From contig NZ_CALCDX010000026.1 in NCBI RefSeq assembly GCF_937900395.1, forward strand, positions 1 to 13,923: DNA of 13,923 nt, written 5' to 3'. A program made the position numbers and the translations under genes. The DNA comes from an uncultured Caulobacter sp. GTDB lineage: Bacteria; Pseudomonadota; Alphaproteobacteria; Caulobacterales; Caulobacteraceae. Each line of letters starts with the position of its first letter. Position 1 is the first letter of the stretch. The notes under the pieces are model-generated. The model did not search any database and had not been told where the DNA came from. It saw only the letters and a list, made by a program, of their open reading frames with translations. Below are positions 8,177-13,923 of this stretch, in pieces.

Positions 8177-8590
8177 TCAGCTAGGCCAGACTTCCACACC
8201 GCACCGAAGAGCGGCGGCGGCCAGGGGTTTGTCCAGTGTCGCCAGCTTAGCCTCGCGCCGAATGGCCAGTTCCAGATAGGCGGCGTCATATGAGGTAAGG
8301 CCCAAGTCCCTCGAAAGAACGAGAGTCTCCCTCCAGGCGCGCTGATCCGTCTCCGGATCGATCGCGATGGAGAAGGCGCTCAATGTCCGAAGCACCTCGT
8401 CGGCGAATTCAGCCGAGGCGCGGCCTCGGATGACGAGCGTGCGCAAAACGTTCGCGACTTCAAGCCGCCAGAGAGACGGAGCCATGGCTCCGTGAAGCGC
8501 GATCTCCCGCATGATCGCCTGCGCCGCCTCGGTGCGCTCCTCCCGCGTAAACGCGGCGATGGCCAGCGAGGCGTCTAAAACGATTTTCAA
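8177..8590 (-). CDS. vapC: VapC-family PIN-domain ribonuclease toxin
   Basis: A 137-residue PIN domain, the usual size for VapC toxins, which cleave RNA (often tRNA or rRNA) with Mg2+ and are neutralised by their VapB partner. The acidic quartet is present: D6 in VLDASLAIAAF, E44 in WRLEVANVL, D102 in TSYDAAYLELA, and D120 in LATLDKPL. The start is a TTG (8588-8590) overlapping the vapB stop as TTGA, the classical coupled arrangement of toxin-antitoxin operons. No competing ATG preserves the N-terminal Asp. The coding sequence looks somewhat less GC-rich than its neighbours, consistent with horizontal acquisition. All catalytic residues look intact, so the toxin is probably active. Confidence 0.93.
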   Translation of the reverse strand: MKIVLDASLAIAAFTREERTEAAQAIMREIALHGAMAPSLWRLEVANVLRTLVIRGRASAEFADEVLRTLSAFSIAIDPETDQRAWRETLVLSRDLGLTSYDAAYLELAIRREAKLATLDKPLAAAALRCGVEVWPS

Positions 8591-8850
8591 CGCCGGCCTT
8601 CGTCGATGAGGTCGCGAATGGACAGGCCTTCAAGCGACACGGCGTTCGAGAGCTCGACCATGCGCTCCAAAGCCGCTTTCGCCCGATGCCGAGCTTCGGC
8701 CTGAGCGCTTGATCGACGGAGCACGATATCGCCGTCATGAATTTCGATATCTATCTGCTCGCCCTCGACGAGACCGGTGGCGCGGGCGATCTCCTGCGGC
8801 ACGCGAACGGCCAGACTCTTTCCCCAGGTTCCGACAGTGATGCTGGTCAC
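8587..8850 (-). CDS. vapB: VapB-family antitoxin (AbrB/MazE-type DNA-binding N-terminus)
   Basis: The antitoxin partner of VapC, 87 residues. Its N-terminal swapped-hairpin AbrB/SpoVT-type domain (TSITVGTWGKSLAVRVPQEI, then LVEGEQIDIEIHDGDIVLRR) binds DNA. The C-terminal helical part (about 50-87, ending SIRDLIDEGRR) should wrap around the toxin. I choose the GTG at 8848-8850: GGAGG sits 5 nt upstream, and the product then begins exactly where the family does. An in-frame ATG at 8881-8883 would add 11 residues, but it lies inside the probable operator and has a poor ribosome site. The operon is expected to be repressed by the VapBC complex at the palindrome just upstream. Confidence 0.9.
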   Translation of the reverse strand: MTSITVGTWGKSLAVRVPQEIARATGLVEGEQIDIEIHDGDIVLRRSSAQAEARHRAKAALERMVELSNAVSLEGLSIRDLIDEGRR

Positions 8851-8868
8851 AACGGCCTCCGTTACCAG

Positions 8869-8896
8869 GAGATATGCTGGCATATTCCACCGGCAA
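8869..8896 (-). promoter_or_regulatory. vapBC promoter with palindromic operator candidate
   Basis: A perfect 6+6 palindrome, ATATGC-tg-GCATAT (8872-8885), lies 22-35 nt upstream of the vapB GTG. On the minus strand a possible -35 TTGCCG (8891-8896) and -10 TATCTC (8869-8874), 16 bp apart, bracket it. AbrB-type VapB antitoxins typically bind such palindromes to autorepress their operon. The palindrome is directly visible; the promoter boxes are weak matches. Confidence 0.5.
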
Positions 8897-8911
8897 GGTC
8901 CACCTGGGGCC

Positions 8912-8944
8912 AAGATAAAGGGCGCGGACCTGCGATCCGCGCCC
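8912..8944 (-). terminator. Rho-independent terminator of infB
   Basis: On the minus strand GGGCGCGGA pairs with TCCGCGCCC (arms 8936-8944 and 8920-8928) around a 7-nt loop. It is followed directly by TTTATCTT. It lies 29 bp beyond the infB stop codon and about 60 bp before the vapB start, and so separates the nusA-infB transcript from vapBC. Confidence 0.85.
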
Positions 8945-8972
8945 CTCAGCATTTCCAATCTCGCGATCAGCC

Positions 8973-11900
8973 CTAGTCGAGCTGGCGCTTGATCTCTTCG
9001 ACGGTGAAGCACTCGATCACGTCGCCGACCTTGATGTCCTGGAAGCCGGCGAACATCATGCCGCATTCCTGGCCGACGGGGACTTCGTTGACCTCGTCCT
9101 TGAAGCGCTTGAGCGTCTGCAGGGTGCCCAGTTCCAAGACCACGATATCCTGACGGATGATCCGAACCTTGGCGCCCTTGCGGACCACGCCTTCGGTGAC
9201 CTTACAGCCGGCGACTTTGCCGACCTTGCTGATGTCGAAGGCCTGCAGGACCTCGGCGTTGCCAAGGAAGGTTTCGCGCTGGATCGGGGCCAGCATGCCC
9301 GAGAGCACGCCTTTGATGTCGTCCAGCAGGTCGTAGATGATCGCGTAGTAGCGGATCTCGACCCCTTCGCGCTCGGCCAGGGCTCGCGCCTGGGCCGAGG
9401 CCCGGACGTTGAAGCCGATGATCGGCGCGCCGGCGCCCTTGGCCAGCATGACGTCGCTTTCGCTGATCGCGCCGGCGCCCGACAGGATGATCCGCGCGCG
9501 GACCTCGTCGGTGGCCATCTTGTCCAGCGAACCGATGATCGCCTCGGCCGAACCCTGCACGTCGGCCTTGATGACCAGCGGCAGCTCTTTCAGCTTCTTG
9601 TCCTGCAGCTTGGCCATCATGTCGGCCATCGAAGCGCCGGCGCCCACTGGGGCCAGCGACTTCTCGCGCTTCAGGCGGATGCGGTACTCGGTCAGCTCGC
9701 GGGCGCGGGCCTCGTTCTCGACCACGGCGAACGCGTCGCCCGGCGAGGGCACGCCGTCCAGGCCGAGGATCTCGACCGGGGTGGCGGGACCCGCTTCCTG
9801 GAGCTGTTCGTTGCGCTCGTTGAGCAGCGCGCGGACCTTGCCCCACTGGCTGCCGGCCACGACGATGTCGCCGCGCTTCAGCGTGCCGCGATTGACCAGG
9901 ACGGTCGAGACCGCGCCGCGGCCCTTGTCCAGCTTGGCCTCGATCACGACGCCGTCGGCGCTGCGGTCGGGGTTGGCCTTCAGATCCAGCACTTCGGCCT
10001 GCAGCAGGATGGCTTCCAGCAGGTTGTCCAGGCCCGTGCGGGCCTTGGCCGAGACCTCGATCAGCTGGGTGTCGCCACCCAGGCTTTCGACGACGATCTC
10101 GTGCTGGAGCAGCTCGTTGACGACGCGGGTGGCGTCGGCGCCGGGCTTATCCATCTTGTTGACGGCGACGATGATCGGCACCTCGGCGGCCTTGGCGTGT
10201 TTGATCGCCTCGATCGTCTGGGGCATCACGCCGTCGTCGCCGGCCACCACCAGCACGACGATGTCGGTGATGTTGGCGCCGCGCGCGCGCATCTGCGAGA
10301 AGGCGGCGTGGCCGGGCGTGTCGAGGAACGTCACGCGCTGGCCGTCCTTCAGGCGAACCTGATAGGCGCCGATGTGCTGGGTGATGCCGCCGGCTTCGCC
10401 CGCCGCCACGTCGGTGGAGCGCAGGGCGTCGAGCAAGCTGGTCTTGCCGTGGTCGACGTGGCCCATGATCGTGACGACCGGAGGACGCGCTTCCATGTGA
10501 TCGTCGTGATCGTCCGCGCCGATGAAGCCTTCTTCGACGTCGGCTTCCGACACGCGCTTGACGGTGTGGCCGAATTCAGTGGCCACCAGTTCGGCGGTGT
10601 CGTTGTCGATGACGTCGTTGATCTTCAGCATCACGCCCTGACGCATCAGGAACTTGATGATGTCGACGCCGCGCACGGCCATCCGGTTGGACAGCTCCTG
10701 CACGGTGATGACGTCCGGAATCACGACCTCGCGCGAAACGCGGGCCTGTTCGGTCACGCCGCCGCGGCGCTTTTCCTTTTCGCGCTCCCGGGCCCGGCGA
10801 ACCGAGGCGAGCGAACGCATGCGGTCGGCGGAATCCCCGTCGCCGGCGACGGCCTGGATGGTCAGGCGACCTTCGCGGCGCTGCGGAGCGCCCTTGACGC
10901 GCGAGACGGCCTTGTTCGGCACGGCGCTCTTGCGACGATCGTCGTCCTCGTCGGGACGGCGATCCATGACGCTGCCGCCGGGACGCGGGGCCGAGCGGGT
11001 GGCGCGCTGGATTTCCGGGGTAGCCGGAGCCGAGGCCGGAACGCCGGGGCGCGGACCGCGCGGCGGGCCGCCGGGACCGCGAGCGCCCGGCGCCGGACGC
11101 GGCGCGAGCGCCGAGTAGCGGACGGTCTGCTGCGGGCGGTCGCCCTGCGGACGATCACCTTGCGGACGGTCGCCGCGATAGCCGCCGCGATCGCCTTGCG
11201 GACGATCACCGTCGGGACGCGGACCGCGCGGGCGGTCGCCTTCCGGACGCGGCGCGCGCTGACCGAAGTTGGCGCCGGCGTCGGGACGCGGGGCGCGCTG
11301 GTTGAACGGGCGGTCGCCTTGCGGGGCCGGACGATAGGTCGTCGTGGTCGGACGATCGTCGCGGCGGTCGCGGCTGGGCTCGTAGGTGCGGGTCTGGCCT
11401 TGAGCCGGACGCGGGGCGTCCTGGCGCGGCGCCTCGGCGCGCGGCGCGGCCGGAGCGGCGCTGACCGGAGCCTGGGGCGCCGGAGCCGCGGGGGCCGGAG
11501 CCACAGGAGCCTGAGCGACCGGAGGCGGCGCGGCGGGCTGAGCCGGCGCGGGCGCGGAGGCGGCGCGGGCCGCTTCCTGGGCCGCGCGTTCGGCGGCGGC
11601 CTTGGCGGCGGCTTCGCGTTGGGCGGCTTCCTGAGCCTGACGGGCGCGAGCCTCGGCGGCGGCCTGCTCAGCGGCGCGGGCCTGGGCGCTCTCGATCGCG
11701 CGCTGACGGGCGCGCAGTTCTTCCTGCGACAGGCCGCCGGTCGAACCGCCACCGCCTTGCGACGGAGCCGAACGCGGCGCTGGCGCGTCGGTCGTGTGAC
11801 GACGTTCCGCCGAAGACGGCGCGGCGAGATTGCCGCCCGCGGGCGCGTGAGGCCGCGTCCGCTTGGTTTCCACCACCACCGTCTTGGTCCGGCCGTGGCT

Positions 11901-12002
11901 GAAGCTCTGCTTCACGACCCCGGCGCTCACCGAGCCCTGACGGGGCTTCAGCGTGATCGGGGCTCGTCCGCCGGGTCGGCCGTTTTCGTTCTCGTCGCTC
12001 AT
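8973..12002 (-). CDS. infB: Translation initiation factor IF-2
   Basis: The GTPase that brings fMet-tRNA to the 30S subunit and promotes subunit joining. It has 1009 residues, a length I recall for the Caulobacter protein. Order: bacterial IF2-associated segment (about 15-55, KQSFSHGRTKTVVVETKR), an Ala/Glu helical stretch (91-148), a Pro/Ala linker (149-200), an Arg/Gly/Pro-rich region with GDRPQ repeats (229-292), and the IF2_N domain (about 425-480). The GTPase core has G1 GHVDHGKT (514-521), G2 GGITQHIGA (538-546), G3 DTPGH (561-565), G4 NKMD (615-618) and G5 SAK (651-653). Domains II to IV follow, ending IECFTVEEIKRQLD. The start MSDENENGRPGG (ATG 12000-12002) is the family start; the frame is open 28 codons above it. 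The Shine-Dalgarno is weak. It follows the DUF448/L7Ae gene after a palindrome-rich gap. Confidence 0.98.
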   Translation of the reverse strand: MSDENENGRPGGRAPITLKPRQGSVSAGVVKQSFSHGRTKTVVVETKRTRPHAPAGGNLAAPSSAERRHTTDAPAPRSAPSQGGGGSTGGLSQEELRARQRAIESAQARAAEQAAAEARARQAQEAAQREAAAKAAAERAAQEAARAASAPAPAQPAAPPPVAQAPVAPAPAAPAPQAPVSAAPAAPRAEAPRQDAPRPAQGQTRTYEPSRDRRDDRPTTTTYRPAPQGDRPFNQRAPRPDAGANFGQRAPRPEGDRPRGPRPDGDRPQGDRGGYRGDRPQGDRPQGDRPQQTVRYSALAPRPAPGARGPGGPPRGPRPGVPASAPATPEIQRATRSAPRPGGSVMDRRPDEDDDRRKSAVPNKAVSRVKGAPQRREGRLTIQAVAGDGDSADRMRSLASVRRAREREKEKRRGGVTEQARVSREVVIPDVITVQELSNRMAVRGVDIIKFLMRQGVMLKINDVIDNDTAELVATEFGHTVKRVSEADVEEGFIGADDHDDHMEARPPVVTIMGHVDHGKTSLLDALRSTDVAAGEAGGITQHIGAYQVRLKDGQRVTFLDTPGHAAFSQMRARGANITDIVVLVVAGDDGVMPQTIEAIKHAKAAEVPIIVAVNKMDKPGADATRVVNELLQHEIVVESLGGDTQLIEVSAKARTGLDNLLEAILLQAEVLDLKANPDRSADGVVIEAKLDKGRGAVSTVLVNRGTLKRGDIVVAGSQWGKVRALLNERNEQLQEAGPATPVEILGLDGVPSPGDAFAVVENEARARELTEYRIRLKREKSLAPVGAGASMADMMAKLQDKKLKELPLVIKADVQGSAEAIIGSLDKMATDEVRARIILSGAGAISESDVMLAKGAGAPIIGFNVRASAQARALAEREGVEIRYYAIIYDLLDDIKGVLSGMLAPIQRETFLGNAEVLQAFDISKVGKVAGCKVTEGVVRKGAKVRIIRQDIVVLELGTLQTLKRFKDEVNEVPVGQECGMMFAGFQDIKVGDVIECFTVEEIKRQLD
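11130..11174 (-). repeat. 15-bp tandem repeat in infB (GDRPQ x3)
   Basis: Three consecutive copies of a 15-bp unit encode GDRPQGDRPQGDRPQ (IF2 residues 277-291). Further degenerate GDRP copies lie upstream at residues 229-232, 255-258 and 265-268. The reading frame is kept, and the repeats sit in the disordered N-terminal linker, a likely spot for strain-to-strain length variation. Confidence 0.75.
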
Positions 12003-12020
12003 GCGCTCGCTTGTACTTCC

Positions 12021-12037
12021 GCCAGGCGGTACCTGGC
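12021..12037 (-). promoter_or_regulatory. Small hairpin in the infB leader
   Basis: GCCAGG and CCTGGC form a 6-bp stem with a 5-nt loop, starting 19 nt upstream of the infB ATG. On the minus strand a T6 run precedes the stem instead of following it, so it is not an infB-strand terminator. It might affect ribosome access at the weak infB start. The role is unproven. Confidence 0.3.
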
Positions 12038-12155
12038 TAAAAAACCGATGTTTCCATGTGAGAAAGGGGCCTGGACGTACCCCCAAAAAGGAGGCGCGTT
12101 TCCCGACCCTTCACTCACGAGCGCGACCCGAATAGCCGCGCCCGACTTCAAAGAT

Positions 12156-12209
12156 TCTAGAGCTTTTCCATTCCACCGGAGGGCTCCGGTGAGATGCAAA
12201 AGCTCTAGA
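12156..12209. repeat. 54-bp near-continuous palindrome upstream of infB
   Basis: Perfect 12-bp outer arms TCTAGAGCTTTT / AAAAGCTCTAGA (12156-12167 and 12198-12209) enclose a further CACCGGA-gggc-TCCGGTG stem (12174-12191). A short ATT/GAT-type pairing lies between. The TCTAGAGC...GCTCTAGA outline resembles repetitive palindromes scattered in alphaproteobacterial intergenic DNA (from memory). On the minus strand the stem is followed only by ATCTTTG, a poor U-tract. Confidence 0.75.
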
Positions 12210-12249
12210 GCCTGACTTGATCGGCGCGCCGATCAAGGCGAACAGGCTC
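12208..12249. repeat. Perfect 22-bp palindrome within a longer hairpin
   Basis: CTTGATCGGCG is followed immediately by its reverse complement CGCCGATCAAG (12216-12237), giving a 22-bp perfect palindrome with no spacer. Outside it, GAGCCTG (12208-12214) pairs with CAGGCTC (12243-12249) across a small asymmetric bulge. It overlaps the end of the preceding palindrome by 2 nt and is separated from the next by 12 nt. Confidence 0.75.
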
Positions 12250-12259
12250 GCCCTTTTGC

Positions 12260-12943
12260 CTAGAGGTCTTCTTGATCGCCGAAGGCGGAAGACCTCTCGC
12301 TTTCCCCGCGTCCGTTCACCGACCATTCGGGCGGCGAAAGCGGGCGGAAGCCTGACAAACGCTCGACATCCTGTGTCCAGCGATCGATGCCGCGCCCGGC
12401 AAGGAGAGCGGTGTGTATCACATTCTCCCCGCCCAAGGCCAAACCCAATTCGTCTGAATTGAACGCGCCCAGCAAACGGGGCGCTACGGCGGCCCTGCGA
12501 GCGGCGGCTAGAATCTTGCGGCGACCGTCCTCGGCGCCGTCCGACGCCTCGATCAGCCAGGCGACCTTGCCCGTAGCCAGGGCGGCGACCACCTTCTCGT
12601 ATCCCGAGATAATGCCGCCGGCCTTCCGCGCAAGGCCCAGGCCGTCCAGAACGCGACGCGCCAGCAAGGCCTCGACCTGATCGGCAAGATCCGGCGCGGC
12701 GGTCAGCTTGGCCTTGGCCGCGCGCGAGAACAGGCCCTTCTTGGCGGCCGTCGTCACGGACTGGCGGTCGGCGCCGACCCAGATCCCCCGGCCCGGCAGC
12801 TTGCGGGCCAGGTCCGGGACCACCGCCCCGTCCGGCCCGGCCACGAAGCGGATCAGACGCGCCTCGTCGGTCGCCCCGCCCAGGACGATGTCCTTGCGCT
12901 GGCGGCTGGCTTCGGCGTGGGTCTTGGCGGTTTGGTCTGTCAT
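12260..12943 (-). CDS. RNA-binding protein: DUF448 (YlxR-like) fused to an L7Ae-like domain
   Basis: A 227-residue two-domain protein of the type found between nusA and infB in alphaproteobacteria. The DUF448/YlxR domain (about 10-80) is shown by EARLIRFVAGPDG, VVPDLARKLPGRGIWVGA and KGLFSRAAK. The L7Ae/YlxQ-like domain (about 88-180) is shown by LDGLGLARKAGGIISGYEKV and AWLIEASDGAEDGRRKI. YlxR homologues bind RNA and, in Gram-positives, modulate RNase P; the function of the fused form is not settled. The usual Cys-x-x-Thr-type motif of the first domain is absent (RKDIVLGG instead). The start ATG at 12941-12943 is preceded by AGGA, 66 bp after the nusA stop. The last 11 codons lie inside a palindrome, so the tail may be repeat-derived. 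Confidence 0.9.
   Translation of the reverse strand: MTDQTAKTHAEASRQRKDIVLGGATDEARLIRFVAGPDGAVVPDLARKLPGRGIWVGADRQSVTTAAKKGLFSRAAKAKLTAAPDLADQVEALLARRVLDGLGLARKAGGIISGYEKVVAALATGKVAWLIEASDGAEDGRRKILAAARRAAVAPRLLGAFNSDELGLALGGENVIHTALLAGRGIDRWTQDVERLSGFRPLSPPEWSVNGRGESERSSAFGDQEDL
12262..12297. repeat. Palindrome covering the 3' end of the DUF448/L7Ae gene
   Basis: Perfect 10-bp arms AGAGGTCTTC / GAAGACCTCT (12262-12271 and 12288-12297) enclose CGCC-gaa-GGCG (12277-12287), with a 5-nt one-sided bulge. It spans the last 11 sense codons and part of the stop of the gene. It is the third of three adjacent palindromes between the body of this gene and infB. Confidence 0.75.
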
Positions 12944-12958
12944 GATCCTGAACAGCGA

Positions 12959-12988
12959 ACGGCCTCGCGGATCGCTCCACGAGGCCGT
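12959..12988 (-). other. Hairpin between nusA and the DUF448/L7Ae gene
   Basis: A perfect 9-bp stem (ACGGCCTCG paired with CGAGGCCGT; arms 12980-12988 and 12959-12967) with a 12-nt loop fills the 66-bp gap after the nusA stop. The following sequence TCGCTGTT is not a U-tract, so full termination is unlikely. Attenuation, RNase processing or mRNA stability are possible roles. Confidence 0.55.
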
Positions 12989-13009
12989 CGTTTCAAACTT
13001 CGAAGGGCC

Positions 13010-13923
13010 TTAGGCCTCTTCTTCCGAGACGGCTTCCTCGGCGACGGCTTCACCCTCGCTTTCGAATTCGCCTTCGGCTTCTTCGTATTCCGGCTCCGGC
13101 GGGGCCTCGACCCAGCCCATGGCGACGCGAGCGCGCATGATCAGGGCTTCGGCGTCTTCCGGCGACAGGTTGAAGCTTTCGAGGATGCCCGGCTCGCGCA
13201 CGCGCTCGCCGTTCTTGGTCTCGAACCAACCGCGCATGTCGTCCGGCACCAGGCCGGCGAGATCCTCGACCGTCTTCACATCGCCTTCGCCAAGGGCGAC
13301 GGCCATGGCCAGGGTCACGCCCTCGATGGCCAGGACCTCGTCCTGAACGCCCAGGGCCTTGCGCTTGGCGTCCAGCTCGGCGGCTTCCTTCTCCAGGAAT
13401 TCGCGGGCGCGGGCCTGCAGTTCCTCGGCGGTCTCTTCGTCGAAGCCTTCGATCGCGGCGATCTCGTGCGGCTCGACATAGGCGACGTCTTCCACCGCGG
13501 CGAAGCCTTCGGTGACCAGCAGCTGGGCGATGACCTCGTCGACGTCCAGGGCTTCCTGGAACAGGGCCGTGCGCTCGGTGAACTCGCGCTGACGGCGCTC
13601 GCTCTCCTGGCTTTCGGTCATGATGTCGATCTGCCAGCCGGTCAGCTGCGAGGCGAGGCGGACGTTCTGGCCGCGGCGGCCGATGGCCAGCGACAGCTGC
13701 TCGTCCGGCACCACCACTTCGACGCGCTCGTCTTCCTCGTCCATGACGACCTTGGAGACTTCGGCGGGAGCCAGGGCGTTGACGATGAAGGTGGCTTCGT
13801 CTTCCGACCACTGGATGATGTCGATCTTCTCGCCCTGCAGCTCGGCCACGACCGCCTGCACGCGCGAGCCGCGCATGCCGACGCAGGCGCCGACGGGATC
13901 GATCGAGCTGTCGTTCGAGATGA
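13010..13923 (-). CDS. nusA: Transcription termination/antitermination protein NusA (C-terminal part)
   Basis: The last 303 residues of NusA, which binds RNA polymerase and modulates pausing, termination and antitermination; the 5' part lies outside the right edge. The visible part begins in KH1 (DPVGACVGMRGSRVQ, in frame upstream of the ATG at 13876, which is not the start). It continues through KH2 (VVPDEQLSLAIGRRGQNVRL). Two C-terminal helical repeats follow (LLVTEGFAAVEDVAYVEPHE with EEL; then LAIEGVTLAMAVALGEGD with VEDLAGLVPDD). The end is a very acidic tail of about 30 residues (GEFESEGEAVAEE type). The AR repeats correspond to those that contact the RNA polymerase alpha C-terminal domain in E. 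coli. The gene heads the operon with the DUF448/L7Ae gene. Confidence 0.97.
   Translation of the reverse strand, partial: ISNDSSIDPVGACVGMRGSRVQAVVAELQGEKIDIIQWSEDEATFIVNALAPAEVSKVVMDEEDERVEVVVPDEQLSLAIGRRGQNVRLASQLTGWQIDIMTESQESERRQREFTERTALFQEALDVDEVIAQLLVTEGFAAVEDVAYVEPHEIAAIEGFDEETAEELQARAREFLEKEAAELDAKRKALGVQDEVLAIEGVTLAMAVALGEGDVKTVEDLAGLVPDDMRGWFETKNGERVREPGILESFNLSPEDAEALIMRARVAMGWVEAPPEPEYEEAEGEFESEGEAVAEEAVSEEEA

Noticed and set aside
11130..11318. Short regularly spaced repeats suggesting a CRISPR array
   Set aside because: The units are 15-bp in-frame coding repeats (GDRPQ) inside infB, with no unique spacers of constant length and no cas genes.
10862..11752. A 296-codon minus-strand frame rich in Arg/Pro within infB
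   Set aside because: It is a frame-shifted reading of the infB low-complexity linker.
12021..12046. Hairpin plus A/T run upstream of infB as an intrinsic terminator
   Set aside because: The run of T on the infB strand comes before the stem, not after it. On the plus strand the stem is followed by A residues, so neither direction fits a terminator.
10101..12215. A 704-codon open frame on the plus strand opposite infB
   Set aside because: It mirrors the infB coding sequence, has low-complexity Arg/Gly-rich composition and no recognisable domain. It also crosses the repeats upstream of infB.

Overview
The window is GC-rich, with strong codon-position GC bias that produces long spurious antisense frames. 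It carries the conserved alphaproteobacterial transcription/translation cluster nusA - DUF448/L7Ae RNA-binding protein - infB ... rbfA - truB - rpsO - pnp, all on the minus strand. Protein details point to Caulobacter or a close relative: a 1009-residue IF2 with an Ala/Pro/Arg-rich N-terminus, a PNPase of about 713 residues, the DUF448+L7Ae fusion, and an unrelated gene block between infB and rbfA. The genus is inferred from memory of these families; no search was run.

Layout, right to left as the main genes are read. nusA (3' part, 13010-13923) is followed by a hairpin, then the DUF448/L7Ae gene (12260-12943). A gap of about 260 bp holds three successive strong palindromes, then comes infB (8973-12002), which ends at a clear intrinsic terminator (8912-8944). 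An accessory block of about 3 kb follows: a vapBC toxin-antitoxin pair with non-ATG starts and a palindromic operator candidate; a DUF2939 lipoprotein overlapping a secreted two-cysteine protein; a small plus-strand membrane protein; and a dienelactone-hydrolase-family gene. The block is bounded on its far side by a 132-bp inverted-repeat intergenic element. The core cluster then resumes with rbfA, truB (3 nt gap), rpsO (14 nt gap) and pnp. Two hairpins lie between rpsO and pnp, and an intrinsic terminator follows pnp. Left of that lie a 67-residue orphan gene, a DUF1206 membrane protein, and the 5' end of a chloroperoxidase-like alpha/beta hydrolase. The hydrolase is preceded by a perfect FNR/FixK-type box and a second inverted repeat.

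How the genes work together: NusA, IF2, RbfA, TruB, S15 and PNPase serve transcription elongation, translation initiation, 30S maturation, tRNA psi55 formation, the small ribosomal subunit, and RNA decay. The infB terminator means rbfA-truB-rpsO-pnp probably uses its own promoter here instead of being driven by the nusA-infB transcript. I see no CRISPR array, transposase, prophage gene, rRNA or tRNA. I found no clearly new multi-gene system. The most interesting items are regulatory or structural: the FixK-type box, the palindrome cluster reaching into the DUF448/L7Ae gene, the vapBC operator, and the rpsO-pnp leader hairpins.
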